A DNA stretch of 64,000 bases, from positions 23,396-87,395 of the forward strand of contig CAMAUZ010000025.1 of NCBI GenBank assembly GCA_945861535.1. Reading direction: 5' to 3'. The translations under genes were made by a program, and so were the position numbers. Origin of the DNA: Akkermansia muciniphila (lineage in GTDB: Bacteria; Verrucomicrobiota; Verrucomicrobiia; Limisphaerales; BJHT01). Of this stretch, positions 16,665 to 26,276 are shown piece by piece. How positions within the stretch are numbered: position 1 is the stretch's first letter; every line of letters starts with the position of its first letter. Below the pieces are notes generated by a model that was not told where the DNA came from, did not search any database, and worked only from the letters and a program-made list of their open reading frames with translations.

Positions 16665-17378
16665 ATGACCCCTTTGCGGAAATGTCTGGCCGTGCTCGCT
16701 CTGCTGTTTGCGATTGGCCAGTGTGGCAGTCACGGTGCGGCGACAAACCGCGAATTGACTGTGCAGGTTCTGAACGTGGACAAGAAAAGGGACGGCCCCG
16801 TTGATTTGAAAGTCGAGCTACGAGTTGCTCGCGATGCGACGACCAGCATCAAGGTGGAATGCCTCCATCTGACTCTCGGAACCGGCGACTGGCTCATGCG
16901 AGTCCTCGGGGTTGAGTCCACGACTCGGGAACCTGGCACCGTCGTCAAGCAGGTCACCCAGTTGGTTGCAGATTCGGTGCCGTTGGTGGAGGCAACCCTG
17001 CGAAGAGATTTCGGGCCACATTCTCTCCGCTCTATCCACTTGGTCGATACAAACATGCCAGTGGCTTTTATGGCACCCATCTACGGTGCGGTTGCCGCGC
17101 AGATGAACCGGTTGAGTTCCGGGCCGGAAACATTCATTGATCGACGCATTGGACGGATGATCCAAGCAGCGTTCGACGACAACGATTTAGTTCGATCGAT
17201 CAGGAAGCGGCTGGAGGAGCAGGGGTTTGTGGTTGAGGTAACACATACAGAACTGACTGTAATTCGGCGAAACTTGGCCGGAAAGACTTGGAAGAATATC
17301 GCTGCCGAGCCTGCCGCTGGTCTTGAACCGGGAGCCGCTTCAGTTTGGTTTTTAATCCGCCGCAAGCAGGAAAAGTAG
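16665..17378 (+). CDS. Hypothetical exported protein
   Basis: 237 residues with a signal peptide (LAVLALLFAIGQCGSHGAA). I recognise no domain. Features are a VQVLNVDKKRDGPVDLKVELRV strand-rich start, a central helix-rich part (GRMIQAAFDDNDLVRSIRKRLEEQG), and a C-terminal VWFLIRRKQEK. Codon use is less GC-biased than its neighbours, which may point to a different origin. It follows the peptidase by 53 bp and might share its transcript. A short CG-dinucleotide run (CGCGCGCGCGCG) lies just after the stop. Confidence 0.65.
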   Translation: MTPLRKCLAVLALLFAIGQCGSHGAATNRELTVQVLNVDKKRDGPVDLKVELRVARDATTSIKVECLHLTLGTGDWLMRVLGVESTTREPGTVVKQVTQLVADSVPLVEATLRRDFGPHSLRSIHLVDTNMPVAFMAPIYGAVAAQMNRLSSGPETFIDRRIGRMIQAAFDDNDLVRSIRKRLEEQGFVVEVTHTELTVIRRNLAGKTWKNIAAEPAAGLEPGAASVWFLIRRKQEK

Positions 17379-17504
17379 GCCGCGCGCGCGCGCGTTCAGC
17401 GAGAGAGAAAAAGCTCCGGGAAATCACTCCCGGCACCGCCCGAAATCCACGTCGCACGGCGATGGGTTTTGACAGCCCAACCGCCGCTCCCTAAAAGCGA
17501 CGCC

Positions 17505-19676
17505 ATGTGCTCCCCGATCCTCAGCCGGTTCCTCCTGTTCTGCGCACTCGTCTTCCTCGCGGTCCGGCCCGGCGGCGCGGCGGACGCACCGTCCACCCTC
17601 GACCGCGGCTGGCCGGTTTATGGCGGCGATTTCGGCGCGACGAAATTCTCCCCGTTGCAGCAGATCAATCGTGACAACGTGCGGCAGCTCCAGCCCGCGT
17701 GGATTTTTCACACCGGCGACCAGTCGGGCCGCTCGACCATCCAGTGCAATCCGCTCGTGATCGACGGCGTGGTTTATCTCACCACGGTGACGCTCAAGGC
17801 CGTCGCGCTCGACGCCGCGACCGGGCGCAAGCTGTGGGAGTTCGATCCCCAATCCGCCACCGGCGAACCCATGCGCGGCGTCAATCGCGGCCTGTCGTTT
17901 TGGACCGATGGCCAGGCCCGCCGCATCCTCTATCCCGCCGCGCGCCATCTCTTCTGCCTCGATGCCGCGACCGGAAAACCCGTGCCTGGCTTTGGGAAGA
18001 ACGGCTTCATCGACCTGCGCGAAGGCTTCGACCAGGACATCTTTTTCCTCTCCGTCGGCGCGACGACTCCGGGCGTGATCTACCGCGATCTGATCATCAT
18101 GGGTTCCATCGTCGGCGAAGGTCCGAGCCCCGCCGCGCCCGGCCACATCCGCGCGTTCGATGTCCGCACCGGCCAGCGCCGCTGGATTTTTCACACCATC
18201 CCGCATCCCGGCGAATTTGGTTACGAGACGTGGCCGCCGGACGCTTGGAAAACCATCGGCGGCGCGAACGCGTGGGGCGGCCTCACGCTCGATGTCGAGC
18301 GTGGCCTCGTTTTTTGCGGCACCGGTTCGGCTTCCTACGATCACTGGGGCGGCAATCGCATCGGGGCGAATCTGTTCGCCAACTGCGTGCTCGCGCTCGA
18401 CGCCGCGACGGGCAAACGCCGCTGGCATTTTCAAACCGTCCATCACGACCTCTGGGACTACGACCTCCCGTGCCCGCCCACGCTCGTCACCGTGCAGCGC
18501 GACGGTCGCCGCATCGACGCCGTCGCGCAGCCGAGCAAGATGGGCCATCTCTTTGTGCTGAATCGCGAGACCGGCGAGCCGCTCTTTCCGGTCGAGGAAA
18601 TCCCCGTCCCGCAGTCCGACGTGCCCGGCGAAAAAAGCTGGCCGACGCAGCCCTTCCCGCCGCGCAGCCTGCGGTACGCGCAGCAACGCCTCACGCCCGA
18701 CGACGCCACCGACCTCTCGCCGCAGGCCAACGCCTTCGCCCGCGAGCGCCTCGGGAAAATGCGCACCGGCGACATTTTCATCCCGCCCGGCTTCGAGCCG
18801 AGCCTCGTGCTGCCCGAGTTCAACGGCGGTTCGGAATGGGGCGGCGCGGCCTACGATCCCGCCACGCGCACGCTCTACGTGAACGCGAGCAACCATCCGA
18901 AATGGATCAAGATGGTTCCCGCCAAACCGCAGACGGAAATGTCGCTGCACGAGCTGGGACAGCACCTCTACCGCGTCATCTGCTCGCACTGCCACGGCCT
19001 CGACAACCCGCGCAATCCGACGTCGCCCGCGCTGGCCACGCTCAAGACCGTGAAGCAGCGCCTGACCGCTGCGCAACTCCGCGAGCTGATCGAGAAGGGC
19101 AGGGGACAGATGCCGTCCTTCGCCACCTTTACCGAACTCGAGAAGCGCGCCGTGCTCGCGTTTCTGTTCGAGGACGGCAAGACCGAGATCATCAAGACCG
19201 CCGACCTCAAGCTGAGCTGGGCCAACGAAATCCCCTACGTCGCCACGGGCCATCACGCGATGACCGATCCTGAGGGCTATCCGCTGAATCGCCGGCCGTG
19301 GGGCACGCTCAACGCGATTGATCTCGATGCGGGTCGCATCAAATGGCAGGTGCCGCTCGGGACGTTTCCCGCGCTCGAGGCGCGCGGACTGCCGCCGACG
19401 GGGACGTTCAACATTGGCGGGCCGATTGTCACCGCGGCGGGCCTCGTGTTCATCGGCGCGGCGATGGATGAGCGCCTGCACGCGTATGACAAGGACACGG
19501 GAAAACTGTTGTGGGAATTTCAGATGGCTGCGGGCGGGTATGCGACGCCGGCGACGTTTGCCGTCGGCGGCCGGCAATTTGTTTTGATCGCCGCAGGTGG
19601 CGGCGGGAAGCCGGGGACGAAGTCGGGCGATTCGTATTACTGCTTTGCGCTGCCGGACCGGGCGACGGGAAAGTGA
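17505..19676 (+). CDS. PQQ-dependent dehydrogenase with internal cytochrome c domain
   Basis: 723 residues from ATG 17505, which begins a signal peptide; the ORF track's 17469 is a TTG. DRGWPVYGGDFGATKFSPL opens an eight-bladed quinoprotein propeller of the membrane-type glucose/alcohol dehydrogenase family, with blades such as DAATGRKLWEFDP and DAATGKRRWHFQTVHHDLWDYDLP. A cytochrome c segment with CSHCH at about residues 490-494 is inserted before the last blades (GRIKWQVPLG, KDTGKLLWEFQ) instead of being fused to an end. The enzyme should oxidise a sugar or alcohol in the periplasm and pass electrons to haem. No PQQ synthesis genes are nearby. Substrate unknown. Confidence 0.88.
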   Translation: MCSPILSRFLLFCALVFLAVRPGGAADAPSTLDRGWPVYGGDFGATKFSPLQQINRDNVRQLQPAWIFHTGDQSGRSTIQCNPLVIDGVVYLTTVTLKAVALDAATGRKLWEFDPQSATGEPMRGVNRGLSFWTDGQARRILYPAARHLFCLDAATGKPVPGFGKNGFIDLREGFDQDIFFLSVGATTPGVIYRDLIIMGSIVGEGPSPAAPGHIRAFDVRTGQRRWIFHTIPHPGEFGYETWPPDAWKTIGGANAWGGLTLDVERGLVFCGTGSASYDHWGGNRIGANLFANCVLALDAATGKRRWHFQTVHHDLWDYDLPCPPTLVTVQRDGRRIDAVAQPSKMGHLFVLNRETGEPLFPVEEIPVPQSDVPGEKSWPTQPFPPRSLRYAQQRLTPDDATDLSPQANAFARERLGKMRTGDIFIPPGFEPSLVLPEFNGGSEWGGAAYDPATRTLYVNASNHPKWIKMVPAKPQTEMSLHELGQHLYRVICSHCHGLDNPRNPTSPALATLKTVKQRLTAAQLRELIEKGRGQMPSFATFTELEKRAVLAFLFEDGKTEIIKTADLKLSWANEIPYVATGHHAMTDPEGYPLNRRPWGTLNAIDLDAGRIKWQVPLGTFPALEARGLPPTGTFNIGGPIVTAAGLVFIGAAMDERLHAYDKDTGKLLWEFQMAAGGYATPATFAVGGRQFVLIAAGGGGKPGTKSGDSYYCFALPDRATGK

Positions 19677-19758
19677 CGGGTGACGGGTGACGAATGACAA
19701 AGCGGACGCGCTGTGAATGCGCGGCAGGAGTGCGGACGGGCCGAGGCCGCGACCGCTC

Positions 19759-19898
19759 CTGTGGGGCAGGCATCCTTGCCTGCCGGTTCACGGGGCATCC
19801 CTGCCCCGTGTTCCCAGTTCCGCCGTGCCGCACATCCACCGCGTGGAACGGGCGGCAGGATGCCGCCCGAACCGGCAGGCTGGAAGCCTGCCCCACAG
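19759..19898. repeat. Palindromic repeat, family C copy 1
   Basis: Starts CTGTGGGGCAGGCATCCTTG and ends AGCCTGCCCCACAG. Internal mirrored blocks are GGGGCATCCCTGCCCC and GGGCGGCAGGATGCCGCCC. About 140 bp. Just before it, TGACGGGTGACGGGTGACG (19674 on) is a short tandem repeat. Confidence 0.9.
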
Positions 19899-20090
19899 GA
19901 CCGGCGCACCCGCACCTCGGCGAGTTCAGAAGCACTCGCGAGAGGACCGCCCGCGTTTCGGTATCTGCGCGTTGACCGGGGGGGCGGCGCTCTCCTAACG
20001 TCGCGGCGAGATGATTCTGGAATCTGAATTCGGAAGGAGCGGGCGTGCCGCCCGACCTGCGGTTTGTCTCACGGGCTTTTGATTTCCTCC

Positions 20091-21059
20091 ATGCACCCGC
20101 GCCTGAAACCCATCATTCAAGCCCTCGCCCCATTCTTCGGACTGGCGTTGGTCATCGGCCTCTTCTGCCTGAAGGCCGACGTGCGCGAGGTGTTTCTCAC
20201 GGGCGGCAATTTCAAGACCATCTTCACGCAGACGGTCATCGTCGGCACGGCGGCGTTGGGGATGACGATGATCATCGTCAGCGGCGGGATTGATCTCAGC
20301 GTCGGGTCGGTCGTGGCGTTCACCAGCGTGGCGGGGGCGCGGCTGTTGCAAGGCGACGCGCCATGCTCGGTCGCGACCGTGGTGATCGTCACCGTGCTCA
20401 CGGGTGGCTTGGTTGGCTGTCTCAATGGCGCGATCATCGCGGGCTGCCGCCTCCTGCCGTTCATCGTCACGCTCGGCATGATGGGCGTGGCGCGCGGCGC
20501 GGCGAAATGGCTGGCGGGAAACCAGACCGTGAACTTCAAGGAAAACCCCGCGATCACGCAGATCATGGCGTTGAAAAATCCGCTCGAGTTTTTCCCGCTG
20601 CCGCTGGGCGTGTGGCTTCTCCTCGGGCTGGCGGCGGTGATGGTGGTGGTGATGCGCCAGACCGTTTTCGGCCGGCGCATTTTCGCCATCGGCTCGAACG
20701 AGGCGACGGCGCGGCTGTGCGGCATCCGGGTGCGCTGGAACAAACTCGCGATCTACACGCTGGCGGGAATGCTCTTCGGCACCGCAGGACTGATGCAGCT
20801 CTCGCGCCTGAGCCAGGGCGATCCGAGCACCGGTTTCGGACTGGAGCTGGACGTCGTCGCAGCGGTCGTGATCGGCGGCGCGAGCCTGAGCGGCGGCACG
20901 GGCAGCGTGCTCGGGGCGATGATCGGCGCGCTCATCATCGTGACCCTGCGCAACGGCTCCAACCAGATGGGCTGGCCGAATTACATGCAGGAAATCATCA
21001 TCGGCGTGGTGATCATCCTCGCGGTGGGTTTGGACAAACTGCGGCAGGCGCGGGCGTGA
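20091..21059 (+). CDS. Sugar ABC transporter permease, RbsC-like
   Basis: 322 residues from ATG 20091, predominantly hydrophobic with about nine membrane segments. Family signatures are GMTMIIVSGGIDLSVGSVVA, LPFIVTLGMMGVARG, FAIGSNEATARLCGIRV and VIGGASLSGGTGSVLGAMIGALIIVTLRNG, all typical of ribose/xylose-type permeases. It would form the membrane channel for a sugar import system. The ATPase (RbsA) and binding protein (RbsB) that normally flank it are missing on both sides. It is either an orphan served by components elsewhere or the remainder of a split operon. Confidence 0.92.
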   Translation: MHPRLKPIIQALAPFFGLALVIGLFCLKADVREVFLTGGNFKTIFTQTVIVGTAALGMTMIIVSGGIDLSVGSVVAFTSVAGARLLQGDAPCSVATVVIVTVLTGGLVGCLNGAIIAGCRLLPFIVTLGMMGVARGAAKWLAGNQTVNFKENPAITQIMALKNPLEFFPLPLGVWLLLGLAAVMVVVMRQTVFGRRIFAIGSNEATARLCGIRVRWNKLAIYTLAGMLFGTAGLMQLSRLSQGDPSTGFGLELDVVAAVVIGGASLSGGTGSVLGAMIGALIIVTLRNGSNQMGWPNYMQEIIIGVVIILAVGLDKLRQARA

Positions 21060-21497
21060 GCGGCGGGGAAGCTCCAAGGTTAGAGTTCACGGCTCAAGGG
21101 AAGCACCGGAACCGGCGCAACGGCGAACTTTTCTCCTTCGGCGGCCGAGCGGGGCCGGCGGGCGCCCTGTTCCCGGTCGTCGCCAACGCTGGCGAAAGGT
21201 TTTCGCGCCCGCGCCGGCCATTTGGCCGACGGCCGCCAGCAGTTCGGACACGGTTCGCAGGTTCACCACTCGCGGCCGATGGTACGCCGTCGCGCTCTCG
21301 CTGAACTCGCCGCGCACTTTCGCCTGAGATGCAGTTGGAATCACGAGAGACACGAAAGACACGAATAGAGACCGCGTTTCAGCAAGCTCATGATGCACCC
21401 GGCTGGTGAGGTTCAGCGGTGTCGGAGAAACTCACTCTCAGCCTTTTTCTCATGGGTTTCGTTAGGTCGTGGTTCATCGCAACTGCGGTTTTTGGGT
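21060..21497. other. Intergenic region, no gene recognised
   Basis: 438 bases between convergent genes. It contains the dispersed motif CACGAGAGACACGAAAGACACG (about 21341-21362), also near 43040. A minus ORF of 103 codons (21087-21398) carries no motif I recognise. Confidence 0.5.
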
Positions 21498-24400
21498 TCA
21501 CTTCATCTCCATCGCCTTGCGCCGGTGCTCGCGGAGGAGATTCTGAATCGCGGCGCGATCCGCATCGGGGACGGGTGGCGAATGGGACCAAGGACGAATC
21601 ATGCCGGGTGGCGTCCCGTGACGCGGCGGTCCCAGGCCGAAGGACGGCTGGCGAGGAAAGTAGCGGGCGGCCAGATCACGCGACGACAGACCCATTCCAT
21701 CCGCCAATTCCGTATCCGCCCCGCGTTCGAGCAGCCACCGCACCAAGTCCACCCGACCGCGACCGACCGCGATGTGCAGCGCCGTGCGGACCGGCACCAT
21801 CGCGGGCGCTGTCATCCAGGGCCGCTGCGCGAGCCGGGTTGGGAGGAAGTTCACCTGCGCCTTGCGGCTCACCAGCAGTTCGGCGAACGCCCGGTGCCCC
21901 TGATCGACCGCGTAGTGCAACGGAGTCGCGCCGATCACCGTCACCGCGTCCACCTCCGCGCCGTGGTCGAGCAGGAGCCGGCCGATTTCCAACGCGTTGG
22001 TCCACGCCGCCCAGTGCAGCGGCAGATTGTCCGCCGGCGACGGCGGGTTTCTCGAACTGCCGCGGGAGAGCAACGGCAGATTTGCTGGGGTGTTCGTCGG
22101 ACTGCTGGGAACGGGAAAGAAGGGATTAAAACTCGAGCGTTGGTTCGGGTCCGCCTTCGCCGCGAGCAGCAGTTTCACGAGCGGGAGGTCATTCGCCATG
22201 GTCGCGAGGAACAGCGGCGGCTCGGTGAATCCGTTGGGCTGATTCACGCTCGCGGGCGTGCGGGCGAGAACCTGCTGCGCCAACGCGGCGTCGCGCAGTT
22301 CGATGGCATCGAAGAGCGTGAATGTGTCGCCGTGCGCCTTGAGCAGATCGAGCAACTCCAGATGGCCATTGGTCCGCGCGTGATAACGTGCGCTCAGTCC
22401 GTAGTGGTCCGCCGCAAGCGGTGGCTGGAGTCGCGCCAGGATGAGTCGTGCGGTGGCGGGCTGTCCGTGCTGCACGGCCCAGTGCAGCAAGGGATACGTG
22501 CCCGTGACCTCGGCGGCGCGCGCGGGTTGTTCGGCGAGCAGACTCGCCACCATGTTCGTCCAGCCCAGCAGCGCCGCCGTTACGAGATCTCTCGCGCCGG
22601 CCGCGCGAAGGCGCTCGACCACGATGGTCTGGCCGGCCAGCGCGGCGGCGCGCAACGGCACGAACCCTTGATTGGTGACCGTGGCCAGCGTCGGATTCTC
22701 GCGGAGCCATTCATCGACTCGCTCCCATTGCCCGGCCTGCACGAACGCCAGAAAATTGGTGCGCATCGCGTTGGCCACCGGCTCGGGCCACACGACGCTC
22801 GTGCCGGGGGTGCCCGAGGCCGCGGGCGGGGACTCAGTGTTTCGCGCCTCCGGTTTGATTCCAGCCTTCAGGAACAGCAGCGCGACGCTCGACGGCCGCC
22901 CTTCCGAATGGCTGGCGGTGGCGATGGCGAACGGCGTTTCGCTCTTGCGATTGCGCGTGTGGACATCCGCATCGGCGCCCCGGTCCAGCAGCAGCCGGGC
23001 GAGTTCGCCGTGATTGTGCCGCGCCGCGACGTGCAACGGCGTGTCGCCGACGGTATCGGTGCCACGCACCAGCAGGCGGTTCGCGGCGAGTTTTTCCAAC
23101 AGCTCGGGCCACTCCTTCGCGAGATCTCCCGGCAGCCCGCCCGGCGGGAAAAACGTGGGCCGGGGAACCTCGAATCGCCCGCCCGTCGGTGGCCACAGAT
23201 GCGGCGCGACAGCGGCCAGATGGAGCAAATTGCGGCCCTGCGCATCGCCGACGGCAAGGTCGATGACCGGCAGCGCGAGGCGGATGGCGAGGCGGGTGTG
23301 CTCGACGGACGCCGCGCCCGCCAGGTTCGCAAAGGCCAGATGCGCCGGAAGGGAGTTGCTGTAGTCGAGCGTGCGGACGAGGGCCGCGCCGTGCTGGTTG
23401 GTCAGCAGCAGATTGGCGAAATAGACCGACTCGACGGGGCGCTCGACGAGCAGCGTATGCAACGGCGTTCGTCCCTGCGCATCCGCGCGCCGCATATCGG
23501 CCCCGTTGGCGACGACAAACGAGAGGATGGGACCGATGTTTTTCTCGCGGGCGGTGCCGACATACTGAACCACGTCCGGCCGGGCAATCTCGCGCGCATA
23601 GCCGAGGCCCGCGATGGCGTGATGAATCGCCGTGCGCCCCCGCCGGTCCGCCGCCTCCAGATTCGCCCCGGCCTCCAGCAACGCAAAGGCGCGCACCAGG
23701 TCGCCATCGAACAGCGCCCGGTGCAGCGGCGTTCGCCCCGCGACATCGCGGGCGTCGGGATTCGCCCCGCGCTGCACCAGGAAACGCGCCAGCACCGTGG
23801 TCTGGCGCAGTTGATCGGACGCCCCGCGAAAGTGGTAGTCCAGTTCCACCGGCGGCAGGTAGAACAGTGCGGTCTGGCCCTGAAGATTCGTGCGCGCGAG
23901 GTCCGCCCCGTTGGCGAGCAGCCACAGTAGCGGGTCGGCGGCGGGCGTGAGCGCAGGCGTGCGCAATCGCTCGGGCAGGGTGGCTTCGCGTTGCGACAAT
24001 GCCGGAGCCGCCGTGGTCAGCAGCCGTTCATCCAGCGCGCTGCGACGGCTGGCGACGCTGCTCATCATGGCCGTGACGCCGTTGGTGTCGGCCAGGTTGA
24101 GATCGGCCCCGGCCTGTAGCAGCACGGGGAGCAGGCCCACATGGCCGGCATCCACGGCGAGCCGGAGCGCGGTGAACCCGCGGGGATCGCGCACATTCAC
24201 AGCGATGCCTTGCGCCAGCCAGTTGGTGAGCGATGACAAATTTCCGCGCGCGGCGGCGGACAGGAACGCGGCGGCGGAGAGCTCGCGCGCCTGGGCGCTG
24301 CCCTTCGGCGCGGCGTCGGACAAGCGCCGGATGTTCTCCATGAGGTTCGCGTCCGCCGCCACGTCCAGCGGCGTCTTGCCCGCGCGATCGCGTGCGTCGG

Positions 24401-25892
24401 GTTTTGCCCCCGCGCGCAGCAGTGCTTGCAACGGCTCAGAGGTGGCCAGCCGGGCAGCGTGATGCAGCGCGGTTTGGCCGGTGGCATCGGCCGCGTGAAC
24501 GTCGGCCCCGGCGGCCAGCAAGCGCGTGAGGAGTGGAAGATCGGCCGCGCCAGTCGCGAAGTGCAACGCGGTGGCCCCGCGGCTGTCGGCGGCATTCACC
24601 GTCGCGTGATTTGTCAGCAGGATTTCCACCGCGCTGGTGGCACGCGCCAGCACCGCCCAATGCAGCGGGGTGCGCCCGCGCGCGTCGGGGATCGCGGCGG
24701 CACCGGGCGTGCGCGCGAGCAATTGCCGCAGTTCGGCGGCGCGGTCCAGGCCGGCGGCGGAGAACACGTCCAGCTCCGCGCCCGCCGCCAGGAGCAGCTC
24801 GGCGCACGCGAGGCGATTCCCTTCCGGCGTGCGGAAGGGCGAGTTCGGATAGCCGGTGTAAAAGGGCTGCACGGCCGTGTTGAACGGGTCGGACAAACTG
24901 CCCGCCGTTAATTGCAGCGGCGTGAGACCGGCGGCGTTGGTACGCGCGAGATCCGGGCGCGGACGCTGGGCCAGCAAGGCCGCGAGCGCATTCGTCCGGC
25001 CCGTGCGGGTGGCGGTGTGCAGCAGGGTTTCGCGCGGGGCGTTCCGATTGGTAACCGTCAGGGCCGGGGGCAGGCTGTTCGACAGCAGCAGGTCGAACAA
25101 CTCGGCCTTGCCGGAGTTCGCAACGATGCTCAACGGGTCGGAGCCATAGCTGGAGTTCGGCGAGAGCAGCACCTGGGCGCGATGCCGCAGCAGCACGCGG
25201 ACGACCTGAAGCTGGAGTTCATAGCCCGCCGGATCGAGCGGCGGCGTGCTTGGCCGCGGAAAACCCGGCGGGATCACCATGCGCCCCAGGCAGCCGGAGA
25301 GGGCCGTTTGTCCGCTCGTATCGCGCACATCGACCGTCGCACCGCCGACGAGCAAACGCTCGACCACCGCCACCCGCCCCGCGCGCGCCGCCGCGTGCAA
25401 CGGCGTGTTCCGCTGGGGAACGCAACCGGGCGGCCCGCCCCGCCAGGGAATAGGCGACCCGGCAAATGGCCAACTGGACTCCGCTGACACCGCGTCGGGG
25501 TGGGCCTTGCGTCGCAGCAAAAAATCCACCATCGGCAGATCCCCGCGCTCGGCGGCAATCGTCAGCGGGGCTTTTCCATGGACGGTCGGGTTGTCGAGAG
25601 TGCGGCTGTCCATCAGGTCTGGGAACTCGCGGAAAAGTTGCAGCAGCGCGTTCGTATTCCCCGCCTGCACGGCCGCGGCGAACTTCGGTGAATAGTACGC
25701 GCGCTCAGCAGTGGCCCGCACCGACTGCTCGAAATTGACCGGGCGGTTGGTGCCGACCCGCGCTTCGAGCTGTCGTCGCGCGCTCTCGATTTGCTCGGCG
25801 AGCGTGGCGGCCGGGAGGTTGGTTTGCGCGCGCGTGGCGGGCGGCAGGCACGCGGTCGCGGCGATGACGAGCAGGAGTCGCAGGGTATCCAT
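21498..25892 (-). CDS. Very large exported ankyrin-repeat protein
   Basis: 1464 residues from ATG 25892, which opens a signal peptide (MDTLRLLLVIAATACLPPATRAQ). Nearly the whole protein is ankyrin repeats (by eye about two dozen), with the TPLH/GADV pattern: NTPLHAAARAGRVAVVERLL, GRTPLHWAVLARATSAVEIL, GQTALHHAARLATSEPLQAL, GDTPLHVAARHNHGELARLL. No enzymatic domain is seen. Such solenoids bind other proteins. The signal peptide argues for periplasmic or extracellular action rather than a eukaryote-type effector. The ORF-track start at 26099 translates repeat C. Confidence 0.92.
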   Translation of the reverse strand: MDTLRLLLVIAATACLPPATRAQTNLPAATLAEQIESARRQLEARVGTNRPVNFEQSVRATAERAYYSPKFAAAVQAGNTNALLQLFREFPDLMDSRTLDNPTVHGKAPLTIAAERGDLPMVDFLLRRKAHPDAVSAESSWPFAGSPIPWRGGPPGCVPQRNTPLHAAARAGRVAVVERLLVGGATVDVRDTSGQTALSGCLGRMVIPPGFPRPSTPPLDPAGYELQLQVVRVLLRHRAQVLLSPNSSYGSDPLSIVANSGKAELFDLLLSNSLPPALTVTNRNAPRETLLHTATRTGRTNALAALLAQRPRPDLARTNAAGLTPLQLTAGSLSDPFNTAVQPFYTGYPNSPFRTPEGNRLACAELLLAAGAELDVFSAAGLDRAAELRQLLARTPGAAAIPDARGRTPLHWAVLARATSAVEILLTNHATVNAADSRGATALHFATGAADLPLLTRLLAAGADVHAADATGQTALHHAARLATSEPLQALLRAGAKPDARDRAGKTPLDVAADANLMENIRRLSDAAPKGSAQARELSAAAFLSAAARGNLSSLTNWLAQGIAVNVRDPRGFTALRLAVDAGHVGLLPVLLQAGADLNLADTNGVTAMMSSVASRRSALDERLLTTAAPALSQREATLPERLRTPALTPAADPLLWLLANGADLARTNLQGQTALFYLPPVELDYHFRGASDQLRQTTVLARFLVQRGANPDARDVAGRTPLHRALFDGDLVRAFALLEAGANLEAADRRGRTAIHHAIAGLGYAREIARPDVVQYVGTAREKNIGPILSFVVANGADMRRADAQGRTPLHTLLVERPVESVYFANLLLTNQHGAALVRTLDYSNSLPAHLAFANLAGAASVEHTRLAIRLALPVIDLAVGDAQGRNLLHLAAVAPHLWPPTGGRFEVPRPTFFPPGGLPGDLAKEWPELLEKLAANRLLVRGTDTVGDTPLHVAARHNHGELARLLLDRGADADVHTRNRKSETPFAIATASHSEGRPSSVALLFLKAGIKPEARNTESPPAASGTPGTSVVWPEPVANAMRTNFLAFVQAGQWERVDEWLRENPTLATVTNQGFVPLRAAALAGQTIVVERLRAAGARDLVTAALLGWTNMVASLLAEQPARAAEVTGTYPLLHWAVQHGQPATARLILARLQPPLAADHYGLSARYHARTNGHLELLDLLKAHGDTFTLFDAIELRDAALAQQVLARTPASVNQPNGFTEPPLFLATMANDLPLVKLLLAAKADPNQRSSFNPFFPVPSSPTNTPANLPLLSRGSSRNPPSPADNLPLHWAAWTNALEIGRLLLDHGAEVDAVTVIGATPLHYAVDQGHRAFAELLVSRKAQVNFLPTRLAQRPWMTAPAMVPVRTALHIAVGRGRVDLVRWLLERGADTELADGMGLSSRDLAARYFPRQPSFGLGPPRHGTPPGMIRPWSHSPPVPDADRAAIQNLLREHRRKAMEMK

Positions 25893-25970
25893 GGCAGTGT
25901 GTGGGTTCGGCGGAGGATGCCCGAACCGGTCCGCGGGACAAGGCCCGATTGGCGGGAATGCAATCGCGCG

Positions 25971-26014
25971 CCGGAGTGCGGCCGTCCCCGGCCGCAGCGA
26001 CGTCCGCCCGCACG
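25971..26014. repeat. Partial reverse copy of family L repeat
   Basis: GGAGTGCGGCCGTCCCCGGC through ACGTCCGCCCGCAC is the reverse complement of the last 45 bp of the 119-bp tandem repeat at 1711-1945. It directly abuts a family C element. Confidence 0.8.
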
Positions 26015-26026
26015 AGGCCCGCGGCG

Positions 26027-26180
26027 GTGGGGCAGGCATCCTTGCCTGCCGGTTCGCGGGGCATCCCTGCCCCGTGTTCCCAGTTCCGCCACGCCGCACA
26101 TCTACCGCGGCGCACGTCCGGCATCGGAACGGGCGGCAGGGATGCCGCCCGAACCGTCAGGCTGGAAGCCTGCCCCACAG
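26027..26180. repeat. Palindromic repeat, family C copy 2
   Basis: GTGGGGCAGGCATCCTTGCC to AGCCTGCCCCACAG, with the same internal hairpins as copy 1 and about 14 bp more in the centre. It lies between the divergent ankyrin and citramalate synthase genes. Confidence 0.9.
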
Positions 26181-26276
26181 GACCGGCCCGCCGCCGCCCC
26201 TTTTTCCGCGGCAATTGCGCTTTGCTTCCCCCGGCGCGTCGGGTAGATACCCCGCTCCGCAGCGGGCGGAAACCCT

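Noticed and set aside
15019-16746. 575-codon minus-strand ORF
   Set aside because: Antisense shadow of the S9 peptidase, whose catalytic motifs are intact.
17424-19700. 758-codon minus-strand ORF
   Set aside because: Antisense to the quinoprotein gene; no motifs and typical shadow composition.
21087-21398. 103-codon minus ORF in the gap before the ankyrin gene
   Set aside because: No motif and contains a dispersed repeat near its start.
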